This document shows, piece by piece, positions 26,158-35,008 of a stretch of 44,724 nt of DNA. Below the pieces are notes generated by a model. The model ran no database searches, was not told the DNA's origin, and saw nothing but the letters and a program-made list of their open reading frames with translations. The stretch's first letter is position 1. Each line of letters begins with the position of its first letter. Position numbers and translations under genes: made by a program. This stretch comes from Pelagibius sp. (GTDB lineage: Bacteria > Pseudomonadota > Alphaproteobacteria > Kiloniellales > Kiloniellaceae). The stretch is taken from contig NZ_JANQOI010000117.1 in assembly GCF_028289705.1 (NCBI RefSeq), positions 1 through 44,724 on the forward strand. Direction: 5' to 3'.

Positions 26158-26583
26158 GTGTCTGATCCAGCCGACAGAGTGTCAAACACCCCCGCCGGGC
26201 TGCTGCTCTCCGCAAGGCGTTCGATCCTGGTGATCGGCGCCGCGCCGGGTTATGGGTCGGAGGCGCCGGCCGAGGTTTCCGCCAACCGTGCCCTGCTGAC
26301 AGCCGCGGCGGAGCGTCTGCAGGTGCCCTGCTGCGCGCCGGGGGTGGCCGCCGACTGCGCGGGCCGCGATCAACTGGTGATCGCCGAGCCGCTGCCGAGA
26401 GTGCTGCCGGCCGCCGGCCGGCGTTTCCTCGTGCTCGACTGCCTGCCCGCCGACAGCCGGCCGGACCCGGACTCGCTCGCTAGGGATAGCGTCACCGCGG
26501 TGACGACGGAGATGGTGGTCTTCGAATGGCTGGAACGCGCCGACAGCGACGACTTCCGGGCCCTGCTGAAACTCATCCGCTAG
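26158..26583 (+). CDS. shrunken isochorismatase-like protein, probably non-catalytic
   Basis: The frame gives 141 residues from GTG at 26158, with a second GTG at 26179. The ending VTTEMVVFEWLERADSDDFRALLKLIR is the hallmark C-terminus of the YcaC-like isochorismatase family. The middle ANRALLTAAAERLQVP matches its first helix. The usual length is about 180-200 residues. The nucleophile motif G-E-H-V-C is missing, and the N-terminal catalytic Asp strand reads LVIGAAPGYG instead of a DVQE type. It may be a decayed or repurposed paralogue. It lies 51 bases downstream of the cyclase and could share its transcript. Confidence 0.68.
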   Translation: MSDPADRVSNTPAGLLLSARRSILVIGAAPGYGSEAPAEVSANRALLTAAAERLQVPCCAPGVAADCAGRDQLVIAEPLPRVLPAAGRRFLVLDCLPADSRPDPDSLARDSVTAVTTEMVVFEWLERADSDDFRALLKLIR

Positions 26584-26697
26584 CCGCCCCGCAACCTTGT
26601 GCCATGGTGCGCCGCCGTGCCTTGGCCTATGCTCCTGCGAGGAGATCTCCGGCGGGCCACAGTTGCCGACGTTAGCCGGATGCACAAGGAGAGAGCG

Positions 26698-27489
26698 ATG
26701 ATTGTCGAGCAGATCTGGACCGCGAATGCCTACCGCAATTTCAACTACCTGATCGCCTGTCCGGAGAGCGGCGAGGCGCTGGCGATCGATCCGCTCGACC
26801 ACAAGAAGTGCCTGGCCGCCGCACGGGACCGCGGCTGGGAAGTCACGCAGATCCTCAACACCCACGAGCACGGCGACCACACCGGCGGTAACAAGGCCAT
26901 GGTGGCGGCGACCGGCGCGCGCATTCTGGCGCACCGCAACGCCAAGGACCGCATCCCCGGCATGGACCAAGGCCTGGATGCCGGCGACGTGGTGAAAGTT
27001 GGCAAGTCGGTGGACCTGGAGGTGCTGGACACGCCGGGCCACACCATGAGCCACGTCTGCCTCTTGTCCCGCACCGACCAGCCGGCGCTGTTCTGCGGCG
27101 ACACCCTGTTCAACGCGGGGGCCGGCAACTGCCACAACGGCGGCCATCCCAACGAGCTCTACCACACCTTCGCCGAGCAGCTCTCCCGACTCCCCGACGA
27201 GACCCTGATCTATCCGGGCCACGACTACATCGCCAACAACCTGCGCTTCACCCTGGACCGCGAGCCCGACAACCGGGACGCCGAGACCCTGCTGGGCAAT
27301 GTGGAGGATCAGGATACGGACCGGGCCCTGGTCTCCACCCTGGCCTTGGAGAAGAAGATCAACACCTTCTTTCGCCTGCAAAATCCCACAGTCATCGCCC
27401 GCCTGCGCGAGGCCTTTCCCAATCTGCCGGAGACCCCGGGCCCCAAGGAGGTCTTCCTGAAGCTGCGCGAGCTGCGCAACAGCTGGTGA
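26698..27489 (+). CDS. gloB: hydroxyacylglutathione hydrolase (glyoxalase II)
   Basis: ATG at 26698 with AGGAGA 6 bases before it gives 263 residues. The metallo-beta-lactamase motif is THEHGDH (His56, His58, Asp60, His61), followed by TPGHTMSH, FCGDTLF and YPGHDY. All ligands of the dinuclear site are therefore present. The C-terminal helical domain with KKINTFFRLQNP is the glutathione-binding end typical of glyoxalase II. It hydrolyses S-D-lactoylglutathione to D-lactate and glutathione in methylglyoxal detoxification. It ends 12 bases before the convergent CapK-like gene. Confidence 0.96.
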   Translation: MIVEQIWTANAYRNFNYLIACPESGEALAIDPLDHKKCLAAARDRGWEVTQILNTHEHGDHTGGNKAMVAATGARILAHRNAKDRIPGMDQGLDAGDVVKVGKSVDLEVLDTPGHTMSHVCLLSRTDQPALFCGDTLFNAGAGNCHNGGHPNELYHTFAEQLSRLPDETLIYPGHDYIANNLRFTLDREPDNRDAETLLGNVEDQDTDRALVSTLALEKKINTFFRLQNPTVIARLREAFPNLPETPGPKEVFLKLRELRNSW

Positions 27490-27501
27490 TCGGCCGATCC
27501 C

Positions 27502-28959
27502 CTATCGCTGTGGCAGCGCCTCCGCCGGCGGGGCGCATTCCGACACGAAGTCTTCGGTCTTGCCGCTCGGGCTGAGAGGAATCGTGTCGACCCTCTGCAA
27601 AGCCAAGTCCGGGCGCGGCTCTGCGATCTCCGCCTCCCAGCGCTGGCGCAGCCAGGCCTCGAAGCCCGGCGGCAAGGGTTCGGCCACCGTTACCTGAATG
27701 ACATAGGATCCGTCGCGCTGCTGACGGATCTGATACTGGCGGAGGTTGGCATTGAGGTCGCGGGGCATGGATTCCAGCGCAACCTTCAGGCAGTGGACCT
27801 GCAGCGAGGTGCCATCGGGCGTATAGGCCATTCGGCGATAGCGGCCATGGATCGTGCCGAATGCCGGCAGCGTCCGGCCGCAGGGACAGGGCCCCTCCAC
27901 CGCCATCGCCAGATCGCCGGTTTCGTAGCGAATCAGCGGCATCGCCAGGTTCCTCAAAGCCGTGACCACCAGGCGGCCGATCTTGCCGGGCCGGCAAGGC
28001 CGGCCCTCGTCATCGACGATTTCCACAAAGCAGTGCTCGGCGTTCACATGGTAGCGGCCGGCCCGGCAGCGCTGCGCCACCCGGCCGATCTCGTTCAGGC
28101 CATAGTTCTCGTCGACGGCGATCCCGAAGTTCCCTTCCGTCCGATGCCGCATGGCGGCGGTCATCTGCTCGGAGATGGCATAAACCCCCCGAACACCGAT
28201 TTCCGCCGCCGCAGGGCCGAGATCGAAGGCGAGGCGTTCCAGTGTCGAGGGATAGGCCATGAGGTAGTCGGGACTCGTCTCGCGCAACCAGGCGATCTGG
28301 CGCTCCAGCGGAGCGGTCACACAGATCCCGGCGTAGCCGCCGGTCTCGAACAGCCGGCCGACATAGCGCCAGCGATCCTGTTTGAAACTCGATCCCAGTG
28401 GGCGCCGCTGCCCCTCCGCGGTCGGCGGAAACTGTGTGGAAACACGGATATCGGCACGCAGGCCCTTCGGATTCCAGCGGAACCAGCGAAGCTGGCGCTG
28501 CTCAAGAAAGGTGAACATCCAGTTGCTGGTGTTGGAGTGCAGCACCCTCGTCGCGCGCCCCGTGGTTCCCGACGATCCGAACCAGCCAAAGGCCTTCTCC
28601 CCTTTCGGCAGGGCGGTCGCGCGGAGCGTTTTGCCGTTCTCCTGAACCTCGGCCTTGGTCAGCAAAGGCAACCGCTGCAGATCCCTCGACCCGGTGGTGT
28701 CATCGGGGATCAATCCGGCTTCGGCAAAGCGCCCCTGATAGAAGGGCACGCGCGCTGCGGCAAAGCGCAGAACCCGCGCCAGCTCCTGATCCTGCTGACG
28801 GCCAATCTCCTCCGGATCGCGAAACTCGTTGGTCAGCAGGGCCTCAAACTGCGTCATCTGCCGGAAGTCCGGGAGCAGTCGCCAATGGCGCTGTTCCTCG
28901 CGCTCGCGCTCCAGACTGGTGGCGATGGGTGCCGAAGCCATGGTCAGCGGTTCCGTCAA
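27502..28959 (-). CDS. CapK/PaaK-type adenylate-forming enzyme, copy 2
   Basis: The frame has 485 residues from TTG at 28959, overlapping the upstream gene's stop by 4 bases; ATG at 28941 is an alternative. It carries the phosphate-binding motif SSGTTGRAT, NYGLNEIGRV, the adenine/ribose region RYETGDLA, the CPCGRTLPAF loop of PaaK-like enzymes and a C-terminal SPSGKTEDF lysine motif. It is a paralogue of the upstream gene along its whole length, sharing even the opening SLEREREEQ. The family activates a carboxylate as the acyl-adenylate, often making a CoA thioester (phenylacetate-CoA ligase). The acid here is unknown. It is the last gene of the degP/two-component block. Confidence 0.88.
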   Translation of the reverse strand: MTEPLTMASAPIATSLEREREEQRHWRLLPDFRQMTQFEALLTNEFRDPEEIGRQQDQELARVLRFAAARVPFYQGRFAEAGLIPDDTTGSRDLQRLPLLTKAEVQENGKTLRATALPKGEKAFGWFGSSGTTGRATRVLHSNTSNWMFTFLEQRQLRWFRWNPKGLRADIRVSTQFPPTAEGQRRPLGSSFKQDRWRYVGRLFETGGYAGICVTAPLERQIAWLRETSPDYLMAYPSTLERLAFDLGPAAAEIGVRGVYAISEQMTAAMRHRTEGNFGIAVDENYGLNEIGRVAQRCRAGRYHVNAEHCFVEIVDDEGRPCRPGKIGRLVVTALRNLAMPLIRYETGDLAMAVEGPCPCGRTLPAFGTIHGRYRRMAYTPDGTSLQVHCLKVALESMPRDLNANLRQYQIRQQRDGSYVIQVTVAEPLPPGFEAWLRQRWEAEIAEPRPDLALQRVDTIPLSPSGKTEDFVSECAPPAEALPQR

Positions 28960-30461
28960 GGGCGCCGCGTGACCGTCGGGTCCGGCCGCGCATCGCTGCC
29001 GGCGGAGGGAAAGAAGTCGGAGGTGAAGTCCTGGTACTTGCCGCTGGGCGGGCGCGCGATTTCCTCCACCTCGATCAGCTCCAGCGACAGGGCCTCCTCG
29101 CCAATAGAGCCCTGCCAGGCCTCATGCAGGCGGGCGCCAAAGGCGTCGGGCAGAGGTCCGACCGTGCAAAGGCGCATCTCAAAGCGCCCGTCGCGGAACT
29201 GGTGCACCTGGAACTGGCGCAGATTGCGCATCAACTCCTGCGGCATGGCCTGCAGTTCGTCGCGCAAGGCCTCGACGTGGACCAGGGTGCCGGGCGGCAG
29301 GAAGGCGATGCGGCTGTAGCGGCCGACGATGTCGTCGAAGGCCGGCAGCGTCCGCCCGCAGGGGCAAAGCCCGTCGACCGCGGTGGCCAGATCGTCGGTG
29401 TCGTAGCGCAGCAGCGGCATGGCCGGGTTCTTCAGCGCCGTGACCACCAGGCGTCCGGCGGTGCCTGGCGGGCAGGGTTGGAGATCCTCGTCGAGGATCT
29501 CGACGATGCAGTGCTCGCTGTTGATGTGATAGCGCCCGGCCGGGCAAAGGCCGGCGATGATGCCTACTTCGTTCAGGCCATAGTTCTGATGCACCGGAAC
29601 CTTGAAGGTGTCCTCGATGCGCCGGCGCATCGGCTCGGTGAGCTGCTCGGAAATCGCGCGCGTCGAGAGCAGGCCCGGCGGCGGCGCGCGGTCCTGACAG
29701 GCGAAAGCCATCTGCTCCAGAATCTCCGAGGCGCCGGTGAGGTGCGCCGGCCGCTCCCGATAGACCCAGTCGATCCGCTCCTCCATGGGCGTGAAGACGT
29801 TCAGCCCGGCATAGGGGCCGGTCTGGAAAAGCCCACCCAGATAGCGCCAGCCCGGCCTTCGGCAGGTTTCGCCGGGCGCAAAGGCGCTGCCGTCCGGCTT
29901 GACCGGCAGTTGGTGCGGCAGGCGGATCTCCGCCACCTTGTCCATGGGGTCCCAGCGGCACCAGCGCACGTGGCGCTGACCCATCACCGTGAACATCAGG
30001 TTGCTGTTGTGGGTGTGGGCGACCTGGGTCGGCCGGCCGGTGGTGCCCGAAGATGCGAAGACGCCATAGAACTTCTCGCCCGCCGGCAGGCGGTCCGGCT
30101 GCAGGCGCCGTTCGTTCTCGAGAATGAGGCGCTTGGACAGCAGCGGCAGCTTGAGCAGGTCCGCGGCGGACACGACGTCGGCAGGCGTGAGCTTCAGGCG
30201 CTCGAAAAGATCGCGGTAGTAGGGCACCCGCTGCACCGCAAAGGCGACCAGCTTTCGCAGGTCGGCCCCCTGCTGCGCCAGCAGCACCTCCGGAGGTTGG
30301 AACTCGTTCTCCACGAGCTGTTCGAAGATGGGAAAGCGCGGCCCCTGTGGCAGCGGCCGCCAACGCGCCTGTTCCTCGCGTTCGCGCTCCAGGCTGGTCG
30401 CCTCAACCAATCGGCGGTCCCCCTCTGTCTCGCCGGCTTCCTCAGCGCATCGATGCGACAA
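28956..30461 (-). CDS. CapK/PaaK-type adenylate-forming enzyme, copy 1
   Basis: TTG at 30461 has GGAAG five bases upstream and gives 501 residues. The motifs are SSGTTGRPT (137-145), NYGLNEVGI, RYDTDDLA, CPCGRTLPAF and PPSGKYQDF at the C-terminus. These fit an intact adenylate-forming enzyme related to phenylacetate-CoA ligase and to CapK, which is found in polysaccharide loci. No paa catabolic gene is nearby, so phenylacetate is unlikely. It begins 26 bases after the histidine kinase stop and overlaps the next copy, implying one transcript with the two-component system. The acid substrate and acceptor are unknown. Confidence 0.88.
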   Translation of the reverse strand: MSHRCAEEAGETEGDRRLVEATSLEREREEQARWRPLPQGPRFPIFEQLVENEFQPPEVLLAQQGADLRKLVAFAVQRVPYYRDLFERLKLTPADVVSAADLLKLPLLSKRLILENERRLQPDRLPAGEKFYGVFASSGTTGRPTQVAHTHNSNLMFTVMGQRHVRWCRWDPMDKVAEIRLPHQLPVKPDGSAFAPGETCRRPGWRYLGGLFQTGPYAGLNVFTPMEERIDWVYRERPAHLTGASEILEQMAFACQDRAPPPGLLSTRAISEQLTEPMRRRIEDTFKVPVHQNYGLNEVGIIAGLCPAGRYHINSEHCIVEILDEDLQPCPPGTAGRLVVTALKNPAMPLLRYDTDDLATAVDGLCPCGRTLPAFDDIVGRYSRIAFLPPGTLVHVEALRDELQAMPQELMRNLRQFQVHQFRDGRFEMRLCTVGPLPDAFGARLHEAWQGSIGEEALSLELIEVEEIARPPSGKYQDFTSDFFPSAGSDARPDPTVTRRP

Positions 30462-30487
30462 GCTGTCTTCCGCGCCGCGCCGGCTGA

Positions 30488-31900
30488 CTATCGCCCCGGC
30501 GGGGTGCCTTGGGCAAGCGGCAGTTCCAACGCGGCGCAGAGCCCCGGCGCGTGATCACTGAGGATCAGCCTGCCGTCATGCAGGCGGGCCACCGCCTGGA
30601 CCAGGCTGAGGCCAAGTCCGCTGCCGGCGGTGCTGCGGCTGCGTTCCAGGCGGACGAATCGCTTCAGGACCTCTTCGCGCTTGTCCTCGGGGATGCCCGG
30701 GCCGCGATCGCCTACGCTCAGCACAGCCGTCTGCCCCCGCCGCCTCGCCGCGATGTCGATCCGCCCGCCCTTACCGGAGAACTTGATGGCATTGTCCAGC
30801 AGGTTGACCAGGGCCTGGAACAACATGTCGCGGTCGCCGGTCAGCCGAATATCCTCCAGCGGACCCACGGCGAGGTCCATGCCGAGATCCTCGGTCAGGG
30901 GCGCATAAAGCTCGACGACGTCCTCGACCAGCCCCTTCAGGTCGACACCGGTAAAGCGCTCGCGCGGTGTTCCCGCTTCCGCCTGGGCGATGCTCAGAAG
31001 GGCCGCGAAGGTCTTCAGGATGCTGTCCGCCTCGGCGATCGCCTTGGCGATGGCATCGCGGTACCCCTCGGACTTCGGGTCTTCCATCAAGGCGAGTTCG
31101 AGCCCGCCGCGCAGACGTGCCAGCGGGCTGCGCAGGTCGTGGGCGATGTTGTCGCTGACCTGGCGCATTCCCTCCAGCAGACGTTCGATCTGGTCCAGCA
31201 TGGCGTTGAGGTTGCCGGCTAGTTGATCGAACTCGTCGTCGCGGCGGCTGAGCGGAACCCGGCGCGACAGGTTGCCGGCCATGATCTCGCGGCTGGTGCG
31301 GTTGATCGCCTCGATCCGTCCCAACAGGACCCGGCTCATGAGCAGCCCGCCCAAGAGGGAGATACCCAGGATCGCAAGCAGGCTCCAAGCGAGGATCTCG
31401 CGGATCAGTCCGGCGACCCGGTCGCGCTCCCGCACGTCGTGGCCGACCAGCAGGCGAAAGCCGCCCGGCAGTTCGAAGGTGCGGGCGCGGCCGAAGTTGA
31501 CACCGCCGTTCTCAGCCTCGGGAAACTCCAGGCGAAAGGTCAGCCAGCCGGCCTCGTCCGCCGGCTCGTCGGGCCAACGGCTGAGGTTGCCGGCCAGCCG
31601 GCGGCCGGCGGCGTCGGTCACCAGATAGAGCCCGCGGGTCCGCTCCGCAGCAACGGCGCGGCGCTGAATGGCGGTGATCAGGCCGGGGGTTCCGCGCTGC
31701 GAGAACTGCTCGGCCAAGCCGCGGATCTCCGCATCGATGGTACTGTCGATCTGGCGGGAGACGACGTTGGCGGTGATCCAGAAGACGGCGCCGGCGAGCA
31801 CGGCGGCTGCCAGGCTGAAGAAAACCAGGTAGACCAGCGTCAGCCGGAAGATGCTGGACCGCAGGAGGTTAGCTGGTCTCACGAAGGGAATACCCCGCAC
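30488..31900 (-). CDS. envelope-sensing histidine kinase
   Basis: The frame gives 470 residues from GTG at 31900, 32 bases inside the response regulator gene; a GTG at 31882 is an alternative. Two membrane helices (about 17-45 and 170-190) flank a periplasmic domain of about 125 residues. A HAMP segment follows, then the HisKA box VSDNIAHDLRSPLARL (His254), N-box LLDNAIKFS (Asn370), DRGPG and GSGLGLSL. All catalytic parts are intact. It should phosphorylate the adjacent regulator. With a DegP-type protease just upstream, sensing of envelope or protein-folding stress is plausible, but the signal is unknown. Confidence 0.94.
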   Translation of the reverse strand: MRGIPFVRPANLLRSSIFRLTLVYLVFFSLAAAVLAGAVFWITANVVSRQIDSTIDAEIRGLAEQFSQRGTPGLITAIQRRAVAAERTRGLYLVTDAAGRRLAGNLSRWPDEPADEAGWLTFRLEFPEAENGGVNFGRARTFELPGGFRLLVGHDVRERDRVAGLIREILAWSLLAILGISLLGGLLMSRVLLGRIEAINRTSREIMAGNLSRRVPLSRRDDEFDQLAGNLNAMLDQIERLLEGMRQVSDNIAHDLRSPLARLRGGLELALMEDPKSEGYRDAIAKAIAEADSILKTFAALLSIAQAEAGTPRERFTGVDLKGLVEDVVELYAPLTEDLGMDLAVGPLEDIRLTGDRDMLFQALVNLLDNAIKFSGKGGRIDIAARRRGQTAVLSVGDRGPGIPEDKREEVLKRFVRLERSRSTAGSGLGLSLVQAVARLHDGRLILSDHAPGLCAALELPLAQGTPPGR

Positions 31901-32546
31901 CCCGCACGGTGTGCAGCAGCGATTGTTCGAAGTCCTTGTCGATCTTCTGTCTCAGGCGCGAGATGTGAACGTCGACCACGTTGGTCTGAGGATCGAAGTG
32001 ATAGTTCCAGACATGCTCCAACAGCATGGTCCGGGTGACCACCTGACCGGCATGGCGCATCAGGTACTCCAGGATCTTGAACTCCCGCGGCTGCAACTCG
32101 ATGGACCGGCCGCCGCGCCGCACGCTGCGGGACAGCAAGTCCATTTCCAGATCGGCGACCCTGAGGCTGGTATCGACCTGGCCCGCCGCCGGACGCCGCA
32201 GCAAGGCCTCCACCCTGGCCAACAGCTCGGAGAATGCAAAGGGCTTCACCAGATAGTCGTCGCCGCCGGCACGCAGACCCTTCACCCGGTCGTCGACGCC
32301 ACCCATGGCAGAAAGAAAGAGGACCGGCAGGTCCTTACCGGTACCCCGCAGGGTCTCCACCAGCGAAAGCCCGTCGAGATGGGGGAGCATGCGGTCGACG
32401 ATGGCCAGGTCGAAGTCCTCGCTGGCGGCGCGCAGCAGGCCGTCCCGGCCGTCGGCGGCAACCTCCACGGCATAGCCCGCCTCGCCCAGACCCTTGGCGA
32501 TGTATCCGGCGGTCTCCCCGTCGTCTTCGACAATCAGCACACGCAT
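31869..32546 (-). CDS. OmpR/PhoB-family response regulator
   Basis: ATG at 32546 gives 225 residues; the open frame before it is not protein-like. The receiver domain has the acidic pocket VEDD (7-9), phosphoacceptor Asp51 in LAIVDRMLPHLDG, Ser79 and Lys101. A winged-helix DNA-binding domain follows, with ELQPREFKILEYLMRHAGQVVTRTMLLEHVW and VVDVHISRLRQKID. It overlaps the kinase gene, so the pair is translationally coupled. Likely targets are degP and perhaps the two CapK-like genes (inference). Confidence 0.96.
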   Translation of the reverse strand: MRVLIVEDDGETAGYIAKGLGEAGYAVEVAADGRDGLLRAASEDFDLAIVDRMLPHLDGLSLVETLRGTGKDLPVLFLSAMGGVDDRVKGLRAGGDDYLVKPFAFSELLARVEALLRRPAAGQVDTSLRVADLEMDLLSRSVRRGGRSIELQPREFKILEYLMRHAGQVVTRTMLLEHVWNYHFDPQTNVVDVHISRLRQKIDKDFEQSLLHTVRGAGYSLRETS

Positions 32547-32665
32547 CGCGCCCGGCCTTTCGCGGCATTCCCTCACCAGGACTGAGCTCATCTAAGGCGG
32601 CATCAAGGGTTAGGCCTTTCGGCTCGGGCCCGCAAGCCTCGGTGCAAACCTCCAAACGACGAAGA

Positions 32666-32697
32666 GGGTGCCCCTGGACCAAGCCCAGGGGACACCC
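32666..32697 (-). terminator. hairpin downstream of degP, possible terminator
   Basis: GGGTGCCCCTGG (32666-32677) pairs with CCAGGGGACACCC (ending at 32697) with one bulge. On the minus strand it is followed by TCTTCGTCGTTTGG. It lies about 30 bases beyond the degP stop and upstream of the response regulator. The loop carries GCTTGG, similar to the palindromic repeats near 650-760. Confidence 0.5.
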
Positions 32698-32726
32698 CTC
32701 GTCAGACGACCGCCTCTTCCGCGGCC

Positions 32727-34313
32727 TCAGGCGGATTTCAGACGCAGGGCGAAGAAGCTCTCGCTGCCGCCCCGCGCCGCCTTGACCGTGACGACGGTCT
32801 CGCCGCTGTCTTCCAGCTCGGCAACGCGGGCCGCCGCCTCTTCGGCGGTGCCCACCGGCTGGGAGGTGATGCTGCGGATCACGTCGCCGGGCCTCAGGCC
32901 GCTGCGGGCGGCCGCACTGCCCGGTTCGATCTCCACGATCACGACACCGTTGTCGGACTCGGCGAGCCCCAGATCGCCGCGGATACCGTCGTCCAGGTCG
33001 GCCACGGTGACGCCGGTCTCGCCCAGTGCCATCCGGTCCGCCGGGCGCTGCTCTTCGCCCTGCGGCGGAGTCACCGCAGATACCTGCTCTTCAGCGGGAA
33101 AGGCCCCGGTCACCACTGAAAGCGTCCGCTCTTCGCGGTCGCGCCAGATAAGGATCGTCGCGGGCTTGTCGATGGCGGTCCGCGCCACCAGGCGGCTGAG
33201 ATCCTTGACCCGCGCAACCGCGGAGCCGTCCCACTCCAGCACCACATCGCCGGCCTCAATCCCCGCGGCGGCGGCCGGACTCCCCGGCTCAACGCTGGAG
33301 ACCAGCGCGCCCTTGGCTTCTTGCAGCCCGAGCCCCTCGGCCATGTCCGGGGTCACGCCCTGGATACGCACGCCCAGCCAGCCGCGCTCCACTTTGCCGT
33401 CGTCGCGCAGATCGTCGACGATCCGGCTGGCGAGATCGGAGGGAATGGCAAAGCCGATACCGACGCTGCCGCCGTTGGGCGAATAGATCGCCGTGTTGAC
33501 GCCGATCACCTCGCCCTCGGTGTTGAAGGTCGGGCCGCCGGAGTTGCCGCGGTTGATCGGCGCGTCGATCTGGATGAAGTCGATCAGGGTGCCGCCGGGC
33601 AGATCGCGGCCACGGGCCGAGACGATACCGGCGGTGACCGAGCCGCCCAGGCCGAAGGGATTGCCGACGGCCACCACCCAGTCACCGGGGCGCAGGCCCT
33701 CGGACTCGCCAAAGGCGACAGAAGGCAGAGGCTCTTCGGCTTCGACCTTCAGCAGTGCCAGGTCGGTGCGGGCATCGGCGCCGATCAGGCTCGCCTCATA
33801 GGCCCGGCCATCCCGCAGGGTGACCGTGATCTCCTCGGCGCCGTCGATCACATGGTTGTTGGTCACAACGTAACCCTCGGGATCGATCACGAAACCCGAA
33901 CCGGCGCCCCGGCCGGGCCGCGGCTGAAGACCTTCGTCCGGACGCTCACCGGGGCGCTTACCGGGGCGGGTACCGGGAAACTCACGGCCAAAGAAACGCT
34001 CGAAGAACTCCCGGAAGTTCGGGTCGCCGCGAAAGGGAGAACCCTCCGGCGCTGCCTCCGGCCCGGTGCCTTCGCGCGCGACAGCCCGATGGACCACCGA
34101 AATGTTGACCACGGCGGGCGCCACCTCCTCGACCAGATCAGCGAAGCTCTCCGGGGCCGGCCGGGCGGCTGCCGGTGCCAACAAACCGGCTGTCAGGACA
34201 ATGGAGAGGCCTGCGGCGGCGAGAACAGTCCGCACGCCGGGGCGGCGGCGCAGGGAAACGGAGGCTTCATCGCTCTCGGGAAGCCTCGGATTGGGGGCAA
34301 GGACAGAGACCAC
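32727..34313 (-). CDS. DegP/HtrA-family periplasmic serine protease
   Basis: GTG at 34313 with GGAGGT six bases upstream gives 528 residues. A membrane-type signal (TVLAAAGLSIVLTAGLLAPAAA) is preceded by a longer-than-usual basic N-terminus. The trypsin-like domain has the full triad: His154 in TNNHVI, Asp184 in ARTDLALLKV and Ser258 in GNSGGP. Two PDZ domains follow, at about 290-385 and 430-525. A Pro/Arg/Glu-rich insert (about 110-135) lies in the LA loop region. HtrA proteases degrade or chaperone misfolded periplasmic proteins. It sits 180 bases before the response regulator on the same strand, a familiar degP-RR-HK arrangement. Confidence 0.95.
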   Translation of the reverse strand: MVSVLAPNPRLPESDEASVSLRRRPGVRTVLAAAGLSIVLTAGLLAPAAARPAPESFADLVEEVAPAVVNISVVHRAVAREGTGPEAAPEGSPFRGDPNFREFFERFFGREFPGTRPGKRPGERPDEGLQPRPGRGAGSGFVIDPEGYVVTNNHVIDGAEEITVTLRDGRAYEASLIGADARTDLALLKVEAEEPLPSVAFGESEGLRPGDWVVAVGNPFGLGGSVTAGIVSARGRDLPGGTLIDFIQIDAPINRGNSGGPTFNTEGEVIGVNTAIYSPNGGSVGIGFAIPSDLASRIVDDLRDDGKVERGWLGVRIQGVTPDMAEGLGLQEAKGALVSSVEPGSPAAAAGIEAGDVVLEWDGSAVARVKDLSRLVARTAIDKPATILIWRDREERTLSVVTGAFPAEEQVSAVTPPQGEEQRPADRMALGETGVTVADLDDGIRGDLGLAESDNGVVIVEIEPGSAAARSGLRPGDVIRSITSQPVGTAEEAAARVAELEDSGETVVTVKAARGGSESFFALRLKSA

Positions 34314-34577
34314 GGTGCTACCTCCTCAGCAGGTCCGAAGAAACACCGTTCAGATGGTGCCCCGGCATTACCGATGCCTGTCCGGATCATTAACTTTCGT
34401 TCATGTCCCGGCACCGCCGGACCGGCCCCAGTGCAAGGACGCCCGGCCCGCCCCGAATTGACCTATCGCAAGGGCCATAAGCGCCGGGCAGGCGATGATG
34501 GTGGGTCGGCCCCGGGGGTTCGCCACTTACAGCGGCACCCACCGGGCAGAAGAACAACGAGAGATCAGGGAGCCAGC

Positions 34578-34991
34578 ATGAACGTCAAGATCGCCGACCT
34601 CATGGCCAAGCGGGTGATCACGGCCCAGCCCCATCACAGCGTCGATCACATTCGTGGGATCATGGAGCGCAACCGGATTCACGCCGTGCCCATCGTCGGA
34701 CCGGACGGCGAGGCCGAGGGCATCGTCACGACAGCCGATGCGGCGCGCAAGCTCAAGGGAGAATCCCCGGTCAAGCGCATCATGTCGGAACGCGTATTCT
34801 GCGTACCCGCCTACAACGACGTCAGCAAGGCCGCGCGAATCATGCGCAAGCACAAGATCCATCACGTCGTGGTGACCCACGAGAAGAAGGTCGTCGGTAT
34901 CATCAGCTCCTTCGACCTGCTGAGGCTCGTCGAAGGCCACCGCTTCGCCATGAAGCAGGCCCCCGCGACCCAACGAAAGCGCAGCAGGTAG
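34578..34991 (+). CDS. two-CBS-domain protein
   Basis: ATG at 34578 with GGGAG eight bases upstream gives 137 residues. Two CBS modules fill the protein: IADLMAKRVITAQPHHSVDHIRGIMERNRIHAVPIVG (about 5-60) and VKRIMSERVFCVPAYNDVSKAARIMRKHKIHHVVVTHEKKVVGIISSFDLL (about 65-120). CBS pairs bind adenine nucleotides or other charged nucleosides and switch partner activity. The partner is most likely the ATP-grasp ligase, which starts 17 bases after its stop (inference). A 264-bp gap before it, shared with degP, shows no further gene. Confidence 0.93.
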   Translation: MNVKIADLMAKRVITAQPHHSVDHIRGIMERNRIHAVPIVGPDGEAEGIVTTADAARKLKGESPVKRIMSERVFCVPAYNDVSKAARIMRKHKIHHVVVTHEKKVVGIISSFDLLRLVEGHRFAMKQAPATQRKRSR

Positions 34992-35008
34992 GCCGTGACC
35001 GCCGACCC

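Noticed and set aside
27488-27499. Perfect 12-bp palindrome GATCGGCCGATC overlapping the gloB stop
   Set aside because: It has no loop and no T run, so it is a poor hairpin. It may be chance in GC-rich sequence.
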